Of a stretch of DNA of 64,000 nucleotides, positions 44,655-53,701 are shown in pieces. Numbering within the stretch: the first letter of the stretch is position 1; each line of letters begins with the position of its first letter. Source of the stretch: an uncultured Acetatifactor sp. (GTDB taxonomy: Bacteria; Bacillota; Clostridia; Lachnospirales; Lachnospiraceae). The notes under the pieces were generated by a model, which saw only the letters and a program-made list of their open reading frames with translations, was not told the DNA's origin and searched no databases. Position numbers and translations under genes: made by a program. The stretch is from positions 1 to 64,000 of the forward strand of contig CANQEH010000014.1 in NCBI GenBank assembly GCA_947594835.1, written 5' to 3'.

Positions 44655-44975
44655 ATGGACTGCAAGGATTATGAGAGGCAGATACCCGGCTTTATAGAGG
44701 GCAGTCTGGACTATGAGACACAGAAAAAGTTTTTTCAGCATATCAAACAATGCAAAAACTGTATGGAGGAGCTGACCATACAGTTTCTGGTGACGGAGGG
44801 CGTACACCGGCTGGAGAACGGGAACGCCTTCGACCTGCAGGGGGAATTAAACCAGCTTCTGGAGGAGACCGGAAGGCGCATCCGGCGGCGCACCATGATT
44901 CTGGGCGTGGGGCTGGCACTGGAGATCGCGGCAGCCGGGATTCTGGCGGGGTGCATCCTCTGGGTTCTGATATAG
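44655..44975 (+). CDS. Zinc-finger (zf-HC2), single-pass anti-sigma-like protein
   Basis: 106 residues. An N-terminal zinc finger of the anti-sigma type (Cys3, His29, Cys33, Cys36 in QHIKQCKNCMEEL) followed by a helical stretch and one C-terminal membrane helix (about 80-106). Proteins of this plan bind an ECF sigma factor at the membrane, yet no sigma factor gene is adjacent. The gene heads an operon with polA and coaE: only 20 bases separate it from polA. It may act on a sigma factor encoded elsewhere, or serve a different membrane-associated regulatory role. ATG at 44655 has only a weak GGCAGGTGAGAG before it. Confidence 0.78.
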   Translation: MDCKDYERQIPGFIEGSLDYETQKKFFQHIKQCKNCMEELTIQFLVTEGVHRLENGNAFDLQGELNQLLEETGRRIRRRTMILGVGLALEIAAAGILAGCILWVLI

Positions 44976-44995
44976 AGACAGGCGGGAGATGATCC

Positions 44996-47716
44996 ATGGG
45001 TACAAGTTTGAAATTGGTATTGATAGACGGACATAGTATCTTAAACAGGGCGTTTTACGGGGTGCCCCTTTTGAGCAATGCCCAGGGTCTCCACACCAAC
45101 GCGGTATACGGCTTTCTGAATATCCTCTTTAAGATTCTGGAGGAGGAGAAGCCAGACTTTCTGGCGGTGGCGTTTGACGTGCACGCGCCCACCTTCCGGC
45201 ATGAGATGTATTCGGACTACAAGGGAACCAGAAAGGCCATGCCGGAGGAACTGCGGGAACAGGTGCCGGTGATGAAAGAGGTGCTCCGGGCCATGGACGT
45301 GGCCATCGTGGAGCAGGCAGGTCTGGAAGCGGACGACATTTTAGGCACCCTGGCAAAGAAAGCCCAGGCGGAAGGGATCTGGGTGTCTCTGGTGTCCGGG
45401 GACAGGGATCTCTTGCAGATCGCAGACGAGAAGATCAAGATCCGGATTCCCAAGACGAAATCCGGGAAAACCCAGATAGAAGACTATTACCCGGAGGATG
45501 TAAAGCGCACCTATCAGGTGACGCCCGCCCAGTTTATCGACTTAAAAGCCCTGATGGGGGATACCGCGGACAATATCCCCGGCGTGCCGAAGGTGGGGGA
45601 GAAGACGGCCACGGAGCTGATGGTGCAGTACGGTTCCCTGGAAAACATCTACGCCCATGCGGAGGAGATTTCCAAAAAGAGTGTGCGGGAATCCCTGCTC
45701 CAGAACCGGGATCTGGCAGACTTAAGCAGGACGCTTGCCACCATCCGGACGGACTGCGGCCTTACCCTGGACTATGAAAAGGCCAGGGCGGAAGGGTTTT
45801 ACACCCAGGCAGCCTATGAACTCTTTAAAAAGCTGGAATTTAAAAACCTGCTTTCCCGGTTTGACGAAAAGGCGGCGGGAAGGGGCGGGGAGGAAATCAG
45901 CGCCTCTTTTCACATAGAAAGCTCCCTGGAAGACTTCCTGGGCCGTCTCTGCCCCGGGAAAACGGCGGGAAGACCGGGCCTTTATCTGGCGGTGGAGAAG
46001 GGACGGCTCTGGGGCGCGGCCCTCTCCCTAGAGAGCGGCGAGACTTACTTTTACCAGCCTCCCCTGTTAAAAGAGCCGGAAGAGATACAGCTTAGCATCT
46101 TCGGCTCAGAGGAAGAAGGGGATGCCTTGGACAAGGCAGCCGGGGAAGAGACCCTGCTGCGGGAAGCCCTCATCCGGTTTTCCGGGGAAGTCCCCCTGGC
46201 AGTCTTTGACGTCAAGGGACAGTACGGGTATCTGTGCCGGGAGGATGGGACGCGGTATTTTGACGTTTTGATCGGGGCCTATCTCTTAAACCCCTTAAAG
46301 AGCGACTACGACGCGGAGGCGGTGGCCGGGGAGCACCTGGGGATGACGATCCCGGGGAGGGCGGAGCTTTTGGGGAAGGCAGGGTTTGCCCAGGCGGCCG
46401 GGGAGCGGCCGGAAGCCTTTGCAGAATACTGTTGCTATGAAGCCTGTGTGGCCAGGGCTGCCGCAGGCCCCCTGGAGGAAAAGCTGAAAAAAGCCGGCAT
46501 GGACCGGCTGATGGAAGAGATCGAGATGCCCCTGACCCTGGTTCTCTATGAGATGGAGAGAGAGGGCGTTTTAGTCCGCCGCGCAGAGCTGAAAAGCTAC
46601 GGCGACGCGCTGGTACAGCGCATCCAGGAGCTGGAGCAGAGCATCTGCAGCCAGGCGGGGGAGACCTTTAACATCAATTCTCCCAAACAGCTGGGAGAAA
46701 TCCTGTTTGAAAAGCTCCATCTGCCCGGCGGCAAAAAGACGAAGACCGGGTATTCCACGGCGGCGGATGTGCTGGAAAAGCTGGCGGAGGACGCTCCCAT
46801 TGTGCGGGATATCTTAGAGTACAGGGGGCTGGTGAAATTAAAGAGCACCTATGCGGACGGCCTGGCGGCCTGCATTGCCGGGGACGGGCGCATCCACACG
46901 AGCTTCAACCAGACCATCACCGCCACAGGGCGCATCAGCTCCACAGAGCCAAATCTGCAGAACATCCCCATGCGCATGGAACTGGGGCGGCAGATCCGGA
47001 AGGTGTTTGTCCCCCGGGAGGGCTGCGTGCTGATGGATGCGGACTACTCCCAGATAGAGTTAAGGGTGCTGGCCCATATGTCCGGGGATGAACAGCTCAT
47101 CGAGGCCTACCGCACGGAGCAGGACATCCACCGCATCACCGCCGCAAAGGTGTTCCACACCCCGCCCCAGCAGGTGACAGATCTGCAGCGGCGAAACGCC
47201 AAGGCGGTCAATTTTGGCATTGTCTACGGCATCAGTTCCTTTGGGCTGAGCCAGGATCTGAGCATCAGCAGGAAAGAGGCGGCGGCGTACATTGACCAGT
47301 ATTTTGCCACCTACCCCAAGGTGAAGGCCTTCCTGGACAGCCTGGTGGCCAGCGCGAAGGAGACGGGGTATGCCGTCACCCTCTTTGGCAGGAGGCGTCC
47401 CATCCCGGAACTGTCCTCCTCTAACTTTATGCAGCGCTCTTTCGGGGAGCGGGCAGCCATGAATTCCCCGATCCAGGGCACCGCGGCGGACATCATGAAG
47501 ATCGCCATGATTAAGGTGTGGCGCGCCCTGCGGGAAGCGGATTTAAAGTCAAGATTGATTCTGCAGGTGCACGACGAACTGGTGGTGGAGACTTACCTTA
47601 CAGAGGAGGAACAGGTGCGCAGGATTCTGACCGAAAACATGAAGGAGGCCGCGGATCTTGCGGTGACGCTGGAGGTGGATCTTCACACCGGGAAGAACTG
47701 GTACGAAGCAAAATGA
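44996..47716 (+). CDS. polA: DNA polymerase I
   Basis: 906 residues. The 5'-3' exonuclease domain (about 1-290) shows LVLIDGHSILNRAFYG, DVHAPTFRHEMYSDYKGTR and VSGDRDLLQIAD. The 3'-5' exonuclease region (about 305-480) is degenerate: the canonical D-x-E pair is absent (GLYLAVEKGRLWG), so there is no proofreading, as in Bacillus and Thermus. The polymerase domain has motif A DYSQIELRVLAHMSGDE, motif B RRNAKAVNFGIVYGISSFGL and motif C LQVHDELVVE. It fills gaps and removes RNA primers. GGGAG lies 7 bases before the ATG. The stop overlaps the coaE start (ATGA), so the two are translationally coupled. Confidence 0.97.
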   Translation: MGTSLKLVLIDGHSILNRAFYGVPLLSNAQGLHTNAVYGFLNILFKILEEEKPDFLAVAFDVHAPTFRHEMYSDYKGTRKAMPEELREQVPVMKEVLRAMDVAIVEQAGLEADDILGTLAKKAQAEGIWVSLVSGDRDLLQIADEKIKIRIPKTKSGKTQIEDYYPEDVKRTYQVTPAQFIDLKALMGDTADNIPGVPKVGEKTATELMVQYGSLENIYAHAEEISKKSVRESLLQNRDLADLSRTLATIRTDCGLTLDYEKARAEGFYTQAAYELFKKLEFKNLLSRFDEKAAGRGGEEISASFHIESSLEDFLGRLCPGKTAGRPGLYLAVEKGRLWGAALSLESGETYFYQPPLLKEPEEIQLSIFGSEEEGDALDKAAGEETLLREALIRFSGEVPLAVFDVKGQYGYLCREDGTRYFDVLIGAYLLNPLKSDYDAEAVAGEHLGMTIPGRAELLGKAGFAQAAGERPEAFAEYCCYEACVARAAAGPLEEKLKKAGMDRLMEEIEMPLTLVLYEMEREGVLVRRAELKSYGDALVQRIQELEQSICSQAGETFNINSPKQLGEILFEKLHLPGGKKTKTGYSTAADVLEKLAEDAPIVRDILEYRGLVKLKSTYADGLAACIAGDGRIHTSFNQTITATGRISSTEPNLQNIPMRMELGRQIRKVFVPREGCVLMDADYSQIELRVLAHMSGDEQLIEAYRTEQDIHRITAAKVFHTPPQQVTDLQRRNAKAVNFGIVYGISSFGLSQDLSISRKEAAAYIDQYFATYPKVKAFLDSLVASAKETGYAVTLFGRRRPIPELSSSNFMQRSFGERAAMNSPIQGTAADIMKIAMIKVWRALREADLKSRLILQVHDELVVETYLTEEEQVRRILTENMKEAADLAVTLEVDLHTGKNWYEAK

Positions 47717-48330
47717 AAAGAAAGCTGAAATTTATCGGCATCACCGGGGGCGTGGGAGCCGGGAAAACGGAACTGCTCCGCTACATCCAGGCCCACTACC
47801 GCTGTGAGGTCTATCTGGCCGACCGGGTGGCAGAGGGGCTGCAGCAGCCGGGGCAGCCCTGTTTTCAGGCGCTTGTGGCGCTTTTGGGGCCGCAGATACT
47901 GACGCGGGAGGGCGCTCTTGACCGGGGGAAACTGTCGGAGCGCATTTTCCGGGATCCGGGTCTTTTGGCACAGGTCAATTCAATCGTCCACCCGGCGGTG
48001 AAGGAATATCTGCTCCGGGCGTTTGAACAGGTGCGCACCCAGGGGGAGAAGGAACTCTTTTTCGTGGAGGCGGCCCTGCTCATAGAGGGCGGTTACCGGC
48101 AGATTGCGGACGAACTGTGGTATGTCTACGCCAGAGAGGAGATCCGCAGGGAACGGCTGAGACGCCTGCGGGGCTACGACGAGGGAAAGATTGAGAGGAT
48201 CATGGGAAACCAGCTAAGCGACAAGGCGTTTCGGGAAAGCTGCGACTTTGTCATAGACAACAGCGGTTCCCTGGAGGAGAGCTGCAGGCAGATCGACAAA
48301 AAACTGGAGGCTTTTACATGGCAGGAGTGA
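47713..48330 (+). CDS. coaE: Dephospho-CoA kinase
   Basis: 205 residues. The last step of coenzyme A synthesis: phosphorylates dephospho-CoA at the ribose 3'-OH. P-loop GITGGVGAGKTELL at the N-terminus, followed by ADRVAEGLQQPGQPCFQ, RIFRDPGLLAQVNSIVHPAV and FVEAALLIEGG. The start ATG overlaps the polA stop by four bases and its end overlaps the next gene by 13. The polA-coaE order is common in Firmicutes. The LID arginine region (RRERLRRLRGYDEGKIERIM) is intact. Confidence 0.95.
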   Translation: MKRKLKFIGITGGVGAGKTELLRYIQAHYRCEVYLADRVAEGLQQPGQPCFQALVALLGPQILTREGALDRGKLSERIFRDPGLLAQVNSIVHPAVKEYLLRAFEQVRTQGEKELFFVEAALLIEGGYRQIADELWYVYAREEIRRERLRRLRGYDEGKIERIMGNQLSDKAFRESCDFVIDNSGSLEESCRQIDKKLEAFTWQE

Positions 48331-50564
48331 GAGAGGCACAGGGCCAGCTGGTGTTTGGCCTGGATATCGGCACGAGAAGCATCGTGGGCACCGTGGGCTA
48401 TTTAAACGGCGGCAGGTTCCATGTGCTGGGACAGAGGATCAAAGAACATGACACCCGCTCCATGCTGGACGGGCAGATCCACGATATCGGCAGGGTGGCG
48501 GCCTCCATCGCCCATGTCAAAGAGCTGCTGGAGGAGGATTTGAACCGGAAACTGACGGAAGTCTGCATTGCCGCCGCCGGACGGGTACTGCGCACCGTCA
48601 CCACCCATGTGGAGCAGGCCTTTGAGGAAGACCACCAGGTGACCCAGGAGGACGTGTATGCCCTGTCCACCCTGGGGGTGGAGCGTGCCTATGAAGAATT
48701 TCAGGGAAATAACGACACGGAGATGAAATTTTACTGCGTGGGATACACGCCCATGCGCTACTATATGAACGGCTACCAGATCGGCAACCTGGAGGGACAT
48801 AAGGTGCGCCGCATGGCGGTGGATCTGATCGCCACTTTCCTGCCGGACGACGTGGTGGACGGCCTGTATAAGGCGGTGGAGACGGCGGGCCTCCATGTGG
48901 CCAATCTGACCTTGGAGCCCATCGCCGCCATCCAGCTTGCCATCCCGGAGAAATTCCGGATGCTGAACATGGCGTTGGTGGACGTGGGGGCCGGAACCAG
49001 CGATATCTCCATCACAAAGGACGGCACCATCACCGCCTACGGCATGATCCCCGTGGCGGGGGACAGCCTGACGGAGCTTCTGGTGCAGCACTGCCTGGTG
49101 GATTTTGACACCGCGGAATGGATCAAGCGCCAGGCGGGAGAGCAGGAATCCGTGGAATACCAGGACATTATGGGACTGCCCCAGGCCATCACCGCGGAGG
49201 AGGTGGCCCAGGTGCTTTCCCCCAAGGTGCAGGAGATGGCAAAGCTGGCGGCGGACTGCATCAAGGAATTGAACGGTGGAAAATCTGTGAGCGCCGTGTT
49301 TGTGGTGGGCGGCGGGGGCATGATCCCGGGCTACACCGAGAGCCTGGCCCAGGAGCTTGGCATCGCCAGGGAGCGTGTGGCCATCCGGGGGCAGGAGGTG
49401 ATGCAGGCCATCCAGTTTGAAGTGGAGGATCCCCGCCGGGATTCCCTCATGGTGACCCCCATCGGCATCTGCCTGAGCTATTACGAGCAGAGCAATAATT
49501 TTATCTTTGTGGACTTTAACGGCAGACGGGTGAAGCTCTACGACAACGGCAGGCTGTCCGTGGCGGACGCGGCCATGCAGTCCGACGTCACCAACGAGGA
49601 GCTGTTCCCCAGGCGCGGGAAGCCCCTGACCTTTTCCGTCAACGGGAAAAGCCGTATCCTGCGGGGCCAGCAGGGGGAAGCGGCCCTGATCCGGGTCAAC
49701 GGGGAACCCGGGGACATTCATACCCAGGTGAGAAACGGAGATCGGATAGAGGTGGTGCCCTCCACAGCGGGGGAGGCGGCGTCCCTGGAGCTGGGGCGGC
49801 TGCCGGAGCTGGAAAAGCGGCTCCATGTGGCGGTAAACGGAGCCAGGATCGACCTGCCCAGAACCGCCTATGTCAACGGGGAGCGAAAGAACGAGTACTA
49901 TCTCATTCAGGACGACGACGAGATTCAGGTGCAGAATTTTTACACGGTGGAAGAAATTGCCAGATTCATGGATGTGCCCCTGGGCGGCGCCATTTTGGTC
50001 AACGACGCCCCTGCCCAGAGACAGACCCGGATCTATGAAAATTTCACGCTGTCCTTTAAAGTGGGCGAAGACCTCACCTATGCGGATTTAGAGGAGGAGA
50101 CGGCGGAGGAGGCCGCGGCCCGGAGAGCGGCCAGGGAAGCTGCAAGGCAGGCGGCGGAGGAAACTGCGAGAGAAGCCGCGGAGGCGGCAGTGCTTGCGGC
50201 GGTTCAGGAGGCCGCAGGCGACGTTTCCTTAAGCGCTGCGGCGGATGGACAGAAGACGCCTTCAGAAGTTGGGACGGCCCAGGCAGGCCCGGATCCGGCT
50301 TTCGGAACTCCTGCCCCTGCCGGAGGGGTATCTCCTTTGGTGGAGCTGACCGTGACCGCAAACGGGCAGCCTGTGACCTTAAAGGGGAAAGCAGGATATG
50401 TGTTTGTGGATATCTTTGACTTTATCCGGTTCGATTTAAACGATTCCAGGGGCCGGAACATCGTGACCCTGCTAAACGGCAGGAGAGCGGGGTATATGGA
50501 GCCTTTAGGGGAGGGCGATGTGATTGAAATCTACTGGGAAGACAGAAAAGAGAGGTCGCTATGA
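48318..50564 (+). CDS. FtsA/PilM-related ATPase with long C-terminal extension
   Basis: 748 residues. The N-terminal 370 residues follow the FtsA/actin-like pattern: GLDIGTRSIVGTVGYL (phosphate 1), MALVDVGAGTSDISI (phosphate 2), MIPVAGDSLTELLV and VFVVGGGGMIPGYTESLAQE (adenosine). Beyond it, two or three small beta-rich modules (about 370-580; TVEEIARFMDVPLGGAILV), an Ala-rich charged helical linker (about 590-635) and a terminal module (ELTVTANGQPVTLKGKAGY, VIEIYWEDRK). FtsA in the strict sense is near 420 residues and has a C-terminal amphipathic helix, so this is a separate clostridial relative whose extension resembles ubiquitin-like folds. Overlap with coaE and walJ suggests tight co-translation. 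Cell-envelope or division role is inferred. Confidence 0.82.
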   Translation: MAGVREAQGQLVFGLDIGTRSIVGTVGYLNGGRFHVLGQRIKEHDTRSMLDGQIHDIGRVAASIAHVKELLEEDLNRKLTEVCIAAAGRVLRTVTTHVEQAFEEDHQVTQEDVYALSTLGVERAYEEFQGNNDTEMKFYCVGYTPMRYYMNGYQIGNLEGHKVRRMAVDLIATFLPDDVVDGLYKAVETAGLHVANLTLEPIAAIQLAIPEKFRMLNMALVDVGAGTSDISITKDGTITAYGMIPVAGDSLTELLVQHCLVDFDTAEWIKRQAGEQESVEYQDIMGLPQAITAEEVAQVLSPKVQEMAKLAADCIKELNGGKSVSAVFVVGGGGMIPGYTESLAQELGIARERVAIRGQEVMQAIQFEVEDPRRDSLMVTPIGICLSYYEQSNNFIFVDFNGRRVKLYDNGRLSVADAAMQSDVTNEELFPRRGKPLTFSVNGKSRILRGQQGEAALIRVNGEPGDIHTQVRNGDRIEVVPSTAGEAASLELGRLPELEKRLHVAVNGARIDLPRTAYVNGERKNEYYLIQDDDEIQVQNFYTVEEIARFMDVPLGGAILVNDAPAQRQTRIYENFTLSFKVGEDLTYADLEEETAEEAAARRAAREAARQAAEETAREAAEAAVLAAVQEAAGDVSLSAAADGQKTPSEVGTAQAGPDPAFGTPAPAGGVSPLVELTVTANGQPVTLKGKAGYVFVDIFDFIRFDLNDSRGRNIVTLLNGRRAGYMEPLGEGDVIEIYWEDRKERSL

Positions 50565-51361
50565 GACTTTGCAGCATTGCCAGCGGCAGCAGCGGAAACT
50601 GTGTCTATGTGGGATCTGAGGCCACCCACCTTCTGGTGGACGCGGGCATCAGCGGAAAGCGTGTGGAGGCCGGGTTAAACCAGCTGGGCCTGACGGGCAG
50701 GGATCTGGACGGTATCCTGGTCACCCATGAGCACTCAGACCACATAAGCGGCCTGGGCGTCCTGGCCCGGAAATACCGGGTTCCCATCTACGCCACAGAG
50801 GGTACCATCCGGGCGATCCGGAATAACGACGGCCTGCGGGAGCTGGACGAGAGCTTTTTCTGCCGGGTGCGGGAGGACGAGAAGATCATCATCAAGGATC
50901 TGACCGTGAACCCCATGCATATCTCCCATGACGCCGCCCAGCCGGTGGGATACCGTATCTCCTATGGGAACAAAAGGGCGGCGGTCTGCACGGATCTTGG
51001 CGTGTACGACGAGTACACGGTGGAGTGCCTGCGGGGCGTGAACGTGCTTCTGCTGGAGGCAAACCACGACGTGAATATGCTTCAGGTGGGGCCTTATCCC
51101 TATTATTTAAAAAAGAGGATCTTAGGGGAGCGGGGCCACCTCTCCAACGAAAACTCCGGAAGACTGCTGTGCCGCATCCTGCACGACGGCCTGCAGGCCG
51201 TGCTCTTAGGGCATCTGAGCAAGGAAAACAACCTGCCGGAGCTTGCCTATGAGTCGGTGCGCATGGAGATCGAGATGGGGGATACCCCCTACAAGGCCGG
51301 GGATTTTGACATCCGGGTGGCGGGAAGAAACGAGATGTCCGCCGTGATTCGGATCGCGTGA
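50561..51361 (+). CDS. walJ: MBL-fold hydrolase, WalJ/YycJ type
   Basis: 266 residues. Metallo-beta-lactamase fold with SIASGSSGNCVYVGSEATHLL at the N-terminus and THEHSDHISGLGVLARKY (HxHxDH) as metal centre, plus VNPMHISHDAA, ADLGVYDEYT-like TDLGVYDEY and LLLEANHDVNML. Homologues in the WalRK locus act as a 5'-3' exonuclease, possibly in DNA repair; the walRK genes are not here. Start overlaps the preceding gene by four bases (ATGA). The gene is complete with no unusual features. Confidence 0.92.
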   Translation: MRLCSIASGSSGNCVYVGSEATHLLVDAGISGKRVEAGLNQLGLTGRDLDGILVTHEHSDHISGLGVLARKYRVPIYATEGTIRAIRNNDGLRELDESFFCRVREDEKIIIKDLTVNPMHISHDAAQPVGYRISYGNKRAAVCTDLGVYDEYTVECLRGVNVLLLEANHDVNMLQVGPYPYYLKKRILGERGHLSNENSGRLLCRILHDGLQAVLLGHLSKENNLPELAYESVRMEIEMGDTPYKAGDFDIRVAGRNEMSAVIRIA

Positions 51362-51381
51362 AGGAAAGGAATGGAAAAGCT

Positions 51382-51654
51382 ATGGAAAAGACGATTATAA
51401 CCGTGGTGGGAAAAGACACGGTGGGCATTATTGCCAGGGTCTGCACCTATCTGGCGGAAAACGGGGTCAACATTCTGGATATCTCCCAGACCATCGTCCA
51501 GGAATATTTTAACATGATGATGATCGTGGACATCGGCGCGGCAAAGAAGCCCTTCGGGCAGATGTCCGACGAGCTGGCCGCCCTGGGACAGGAGATCGGC
51601 GTGGCCATCAAATGCCAGAAAGAAGAAATTTTTGATATGATGCACCGAATTTGA
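51382..51654 (+). CDS. ACT-domain protein of the UPF0237 type
   Basis: 90 residues, one ACT domain: MEKTIITVVGKDTVGIIARV at the N-terminus, ENGVNILDISQTIVQEYFNM, and IGVAIKCQKEEIFDMMHRI at the C-terminus. Such proteins bind small ligands, often amino acids, and usually precede a UPF0210-type gene; here the next gene is pilB, so the partner is missing. The ATG at 51382 with AAAGGAATGG upstream is preferred over a GTG at 51358 overlapping walJ. It ends the polA operon: a terminator follows at 51688-51715. Confidence 0.9.
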   Translation: MEKTIITVVGKDTVGIIARVCTYLAENGVNILDISQTIVQEYFNMMMIVDIGAAKKPFGQMSDELAALGQEIGVAIKCQKEEIFDMMHRI

Positions 51655-51687
51655 CGGAAAAAATTACCGGATGGGACGGCAAAGGAG

Positions 51688-51715
51688 GGCACTGCGCGGG
51701 CAGAGCCTGTTTTTT
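51688..51715 (+). terminator. Rho-independent terminator ending the polA operon
   Basis: GGCACTGC (51688-51695) pairs with GCAGAGCC (51700-51707) apart from one A-A mismatch, loop GCGG, then TG and six T. Confidence 0.8.
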
Positions 51716-51771
51716 GTGCGTTTTTGTATAAAAGATACAGAAAAATTAAATTTTTTTTGGTAAAAAATAGT

Positions 51772-51801
51772 TTTCCGATCCGGCCCAAAATGTAGTATCA
51801 T
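51772..51801 (+). promoter_or_regulatory. Possible promoter of the pilus operon
   Basis: TTTCCG (51772-51777), 18 bases, TATCAT (51796-51801). The -35 is poor, but an AT-rich tract (51720-51770) lies upstream as an UP-element would. A small hairpin (AAAACT 51813-51818 with AGTTTT 51829-51834) follows. No riboswitch is recognised in 51716-51870. Confidence 0.35.
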
Positions 51802-51870
51802 AAAATTAGGTGAAAACTGACTTTTTTTAGTTTTTTGCCGGGATCCTTGCTTGGAGGGAATGCGAAAGAG

Positions 51871-53604
51871 ATGTTGGAAAAACGTGTCATGGGATATGGC
51901 AGGAAGAAGCGCCTGGGAGACCTTCTGGTGGAGGCTGGCTCCATCACCCAGGAGCAGCTGGCGCAGGCGCTGGCAGCCCAGAAGGAAGACAAAAAAGGTT
52001 CCAGGCTGGGCGACGTGCTGGTGGATTTAAATTTCGTGACCGAGCAACAGATCGTAGACGCCCTGCAGAAGCAGCTTGGCTATCAGGGGGTGACCCTGGC
52101 CAGGGAGCGGGTGGGTGAGGAAGTGACCCGCCTCATGGACGAGACCCTGCTTCGCCGGTACAACCTGATGCCCTTTGGCTTCAGCGAGAAAAATCCGAAT
52201 ATCTTAAAGGTCGCCATGAGCGATCCCCTGGACATCAGGGCCATAGACGATATCTCCATCATCACCGGGTTTCAGGTAGAGGTGTATGTGACCACCCAGA
52301 AGGACGTGGCCGCCGCCATTGACCGCTACTACGGGAATGTGGAGGCCATGAAAGTGGCCCAGCAGTACACCAGGGAGCGGGAGGAGTTCAACAGGGAGCG
52401 CCAGGTCGTGGAAGAGACGGACGACGCGGCCTTAAACAACGCCCCCATCGTCAGGCTGGTGCGCCAGGTGGTGGAGCAGGCGGTGCGCAAGAGGGCCAGC
52501 GATATCCACATCGAGCCCATGGACAGCAAGCTGCGCATCCGCTACCGGGTGGACGGCGTCCTGCAGGAGGGGATGCTCCACGAGATCACCCTTCACCCGG
52601 CCATGATCGCCCGCATCAAGATCGTCAGCGGACTGGATATCTCCGAGAAGAGAAAGCCCCAGGACGGCAGGGCGACGTACGTTGTGGACGGCCAGCAGTA
52701 CGATATCCGCGTCTCCCTCCTGCCCACGGTCTACGGAGAGAAATGCGTTCTGCGTCTGACCCACAAAAAGGCCCTTACCCGGGACAAAAGGGAGCTCGGC
52801 TTTCCGCCCCGGGAGCTGGAAAAATTTGAAAAGATACTGAGCCATCCAAACGGGATTATCCTGGTGACCGGGCCCACCGGAAGCGGTAAGTCCACCACCC
52901 TCTACACCGCCTTAAGCGAGTTAAACACCGAGGGCGTGAACATCATCACCGTGGAAGACCCGGTGGAAGCGGACATTCCCGGCATCAACCAGGTACAGGT
53001 CAACGAAAAGGCGGGGCTTACTTTTGCAAACGCCCTCCGCTCCATTTTGAGGCAGGATCCCGATATCATTATGATCGGGGAGATCCGCGACCAGGAGACG
53101 GCGGAGATCGCTGTAAAGGCGTCCATCACAGGACATCTGGTAGTCAGCACCCTGCACACCAACAGCGCCGCCAGCACCGTTACCCGTCTGGCGGACATGG
53201 GGGTGGAAAATTATCTGATCGCGGATTCCGTCGTGGGGGTCATCGCCCAGCGCCTGCTGCGCCGGGTCTGCCCCGACTGCCACACCATGAAAGAGGCGGA
53301 CGAATTTGACCTGGAGACGCTGGGGCAGCCAAAGAGGGAGACGCCCCTGATGATCCCCCAGGCCAGCCACCGGGACTGCTTGACCTGCGGCGGCTCCGGC
53401 TACCGCGGACGGATCGGCGTCTATGAGATTATGCCGGTGACCCCGGCCCTGAAACATTCGATCAGCCAGGGGGACAACTCCGATCAGATCGAAAAGCTGG
53501 CGGTGAAGGAGGGCATGACGACGCTGCGCAGGGCGGCCTCGGACTATGTGCTCCAGGGCATCACCACGGTGGAGGAAGTAAAGCGGATCACCTACGAAGA
53601 CTAG
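51871..53604 (+). CDS. pilB: Type IV pilus assembly ATPase PilB
   Basis: 577 residues from the ATG at 51871 (GGAGGG 12 bases upstream; an in-frame TTG at 51835 is less likely). The N-terminal T2SSE_N/MshEN-like domain (about 10-150) has KKRLGDLLVEAGSITQEQL. The motor domain shows Walker A GPTGSGKSTTLYTAL, an Asp-box VEDPVEADIPGINQVQVNE, Walker B DPDIIMIGEIRDQETAE and His-box GHLVVSTLHTNSA, with a zinc-binding CPDCHTM...CLTCGGSGYRGR. It drives pilus extension by cycling at the base of the machine. N-terminal MshEN-type domains in some PilB proteins bind c-di-GMP, but the key motif is not certain here. Confidence 0.95.
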   Translation: MLEKRVMGYGRKKRLGDLLVEAGSITQEQLAQALAAQKEDKKGSRLGDVLVDLNFVTEQQIVDALQKQLGYQGVTLARERVGEEVTRLMDETLLRRYNLMPFGFSEKNPNILKVAMSDPLDIRAIDDISIITGFQVEVYVTTQKDVAAAIDRYYGNVEAMKVAQQYTREREEFNRERQVVEETDDAALNNAPIVRLVRQVVEQAVRKRASDIHIEPMDSKLRIRYRVDGVLQEGMLHEITLHPAMIARIKIVSGLDISEKRKPQDGRATYVVDGQQYDIRVSLLPTVYGEKCVLRLTHKKALTRDKRELGFPPRELEKFEKILSHPNGIILVTGPTGSGKSTTLYTALSELNTEGVNIITVEDPVEADIPGINQVQVNEKAGLTFANALRSILRQDPDIIMIGEIRDQETAEIAVKASITGHLVVSTLHTNSAASTVTRLADMGVENYLIADSVVGVIAQRLLRRVCPDCHTMKEADEFDLETLGQPKRETPLMIPQASHRDCLTCGGSGYRGRIGVYEIMPVTPALKHSISQGDNSDQIEKLAVKEGMTTLRRAASDYVLQGITTVEEVKRITYED

Positions 53605-53701
53605 CGGTGACAGACAGAAACGATAGATTTGCGCCGCCCCGGTGCGGGAACGCTCCAAAGCGGAGACGAACTGGCCGCAGGGCGGCGGAAGGTGAGGACA
53701 A

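Noticed and set aside
48402-49826. Long antisense open frames (also 10667-11845, 19311-20471, 23202-24158, 26383-27471)
   Set aside because: They lie opposite well-supported genes, have low-complexity or His/Arg-rich translations and no ribosome sites; GC-rich DNA produces such frames.
48318-50564. Genuine ftsA
   Set aside because: Length, domain plan and context (no ftsZ) differ; only the ATPase core matches.
51716-51870. c-di-GMP riboswitch before pilB
   Set aside because: The AT-rich leader shows neither the conserved core nor the paired architecture of either known class.
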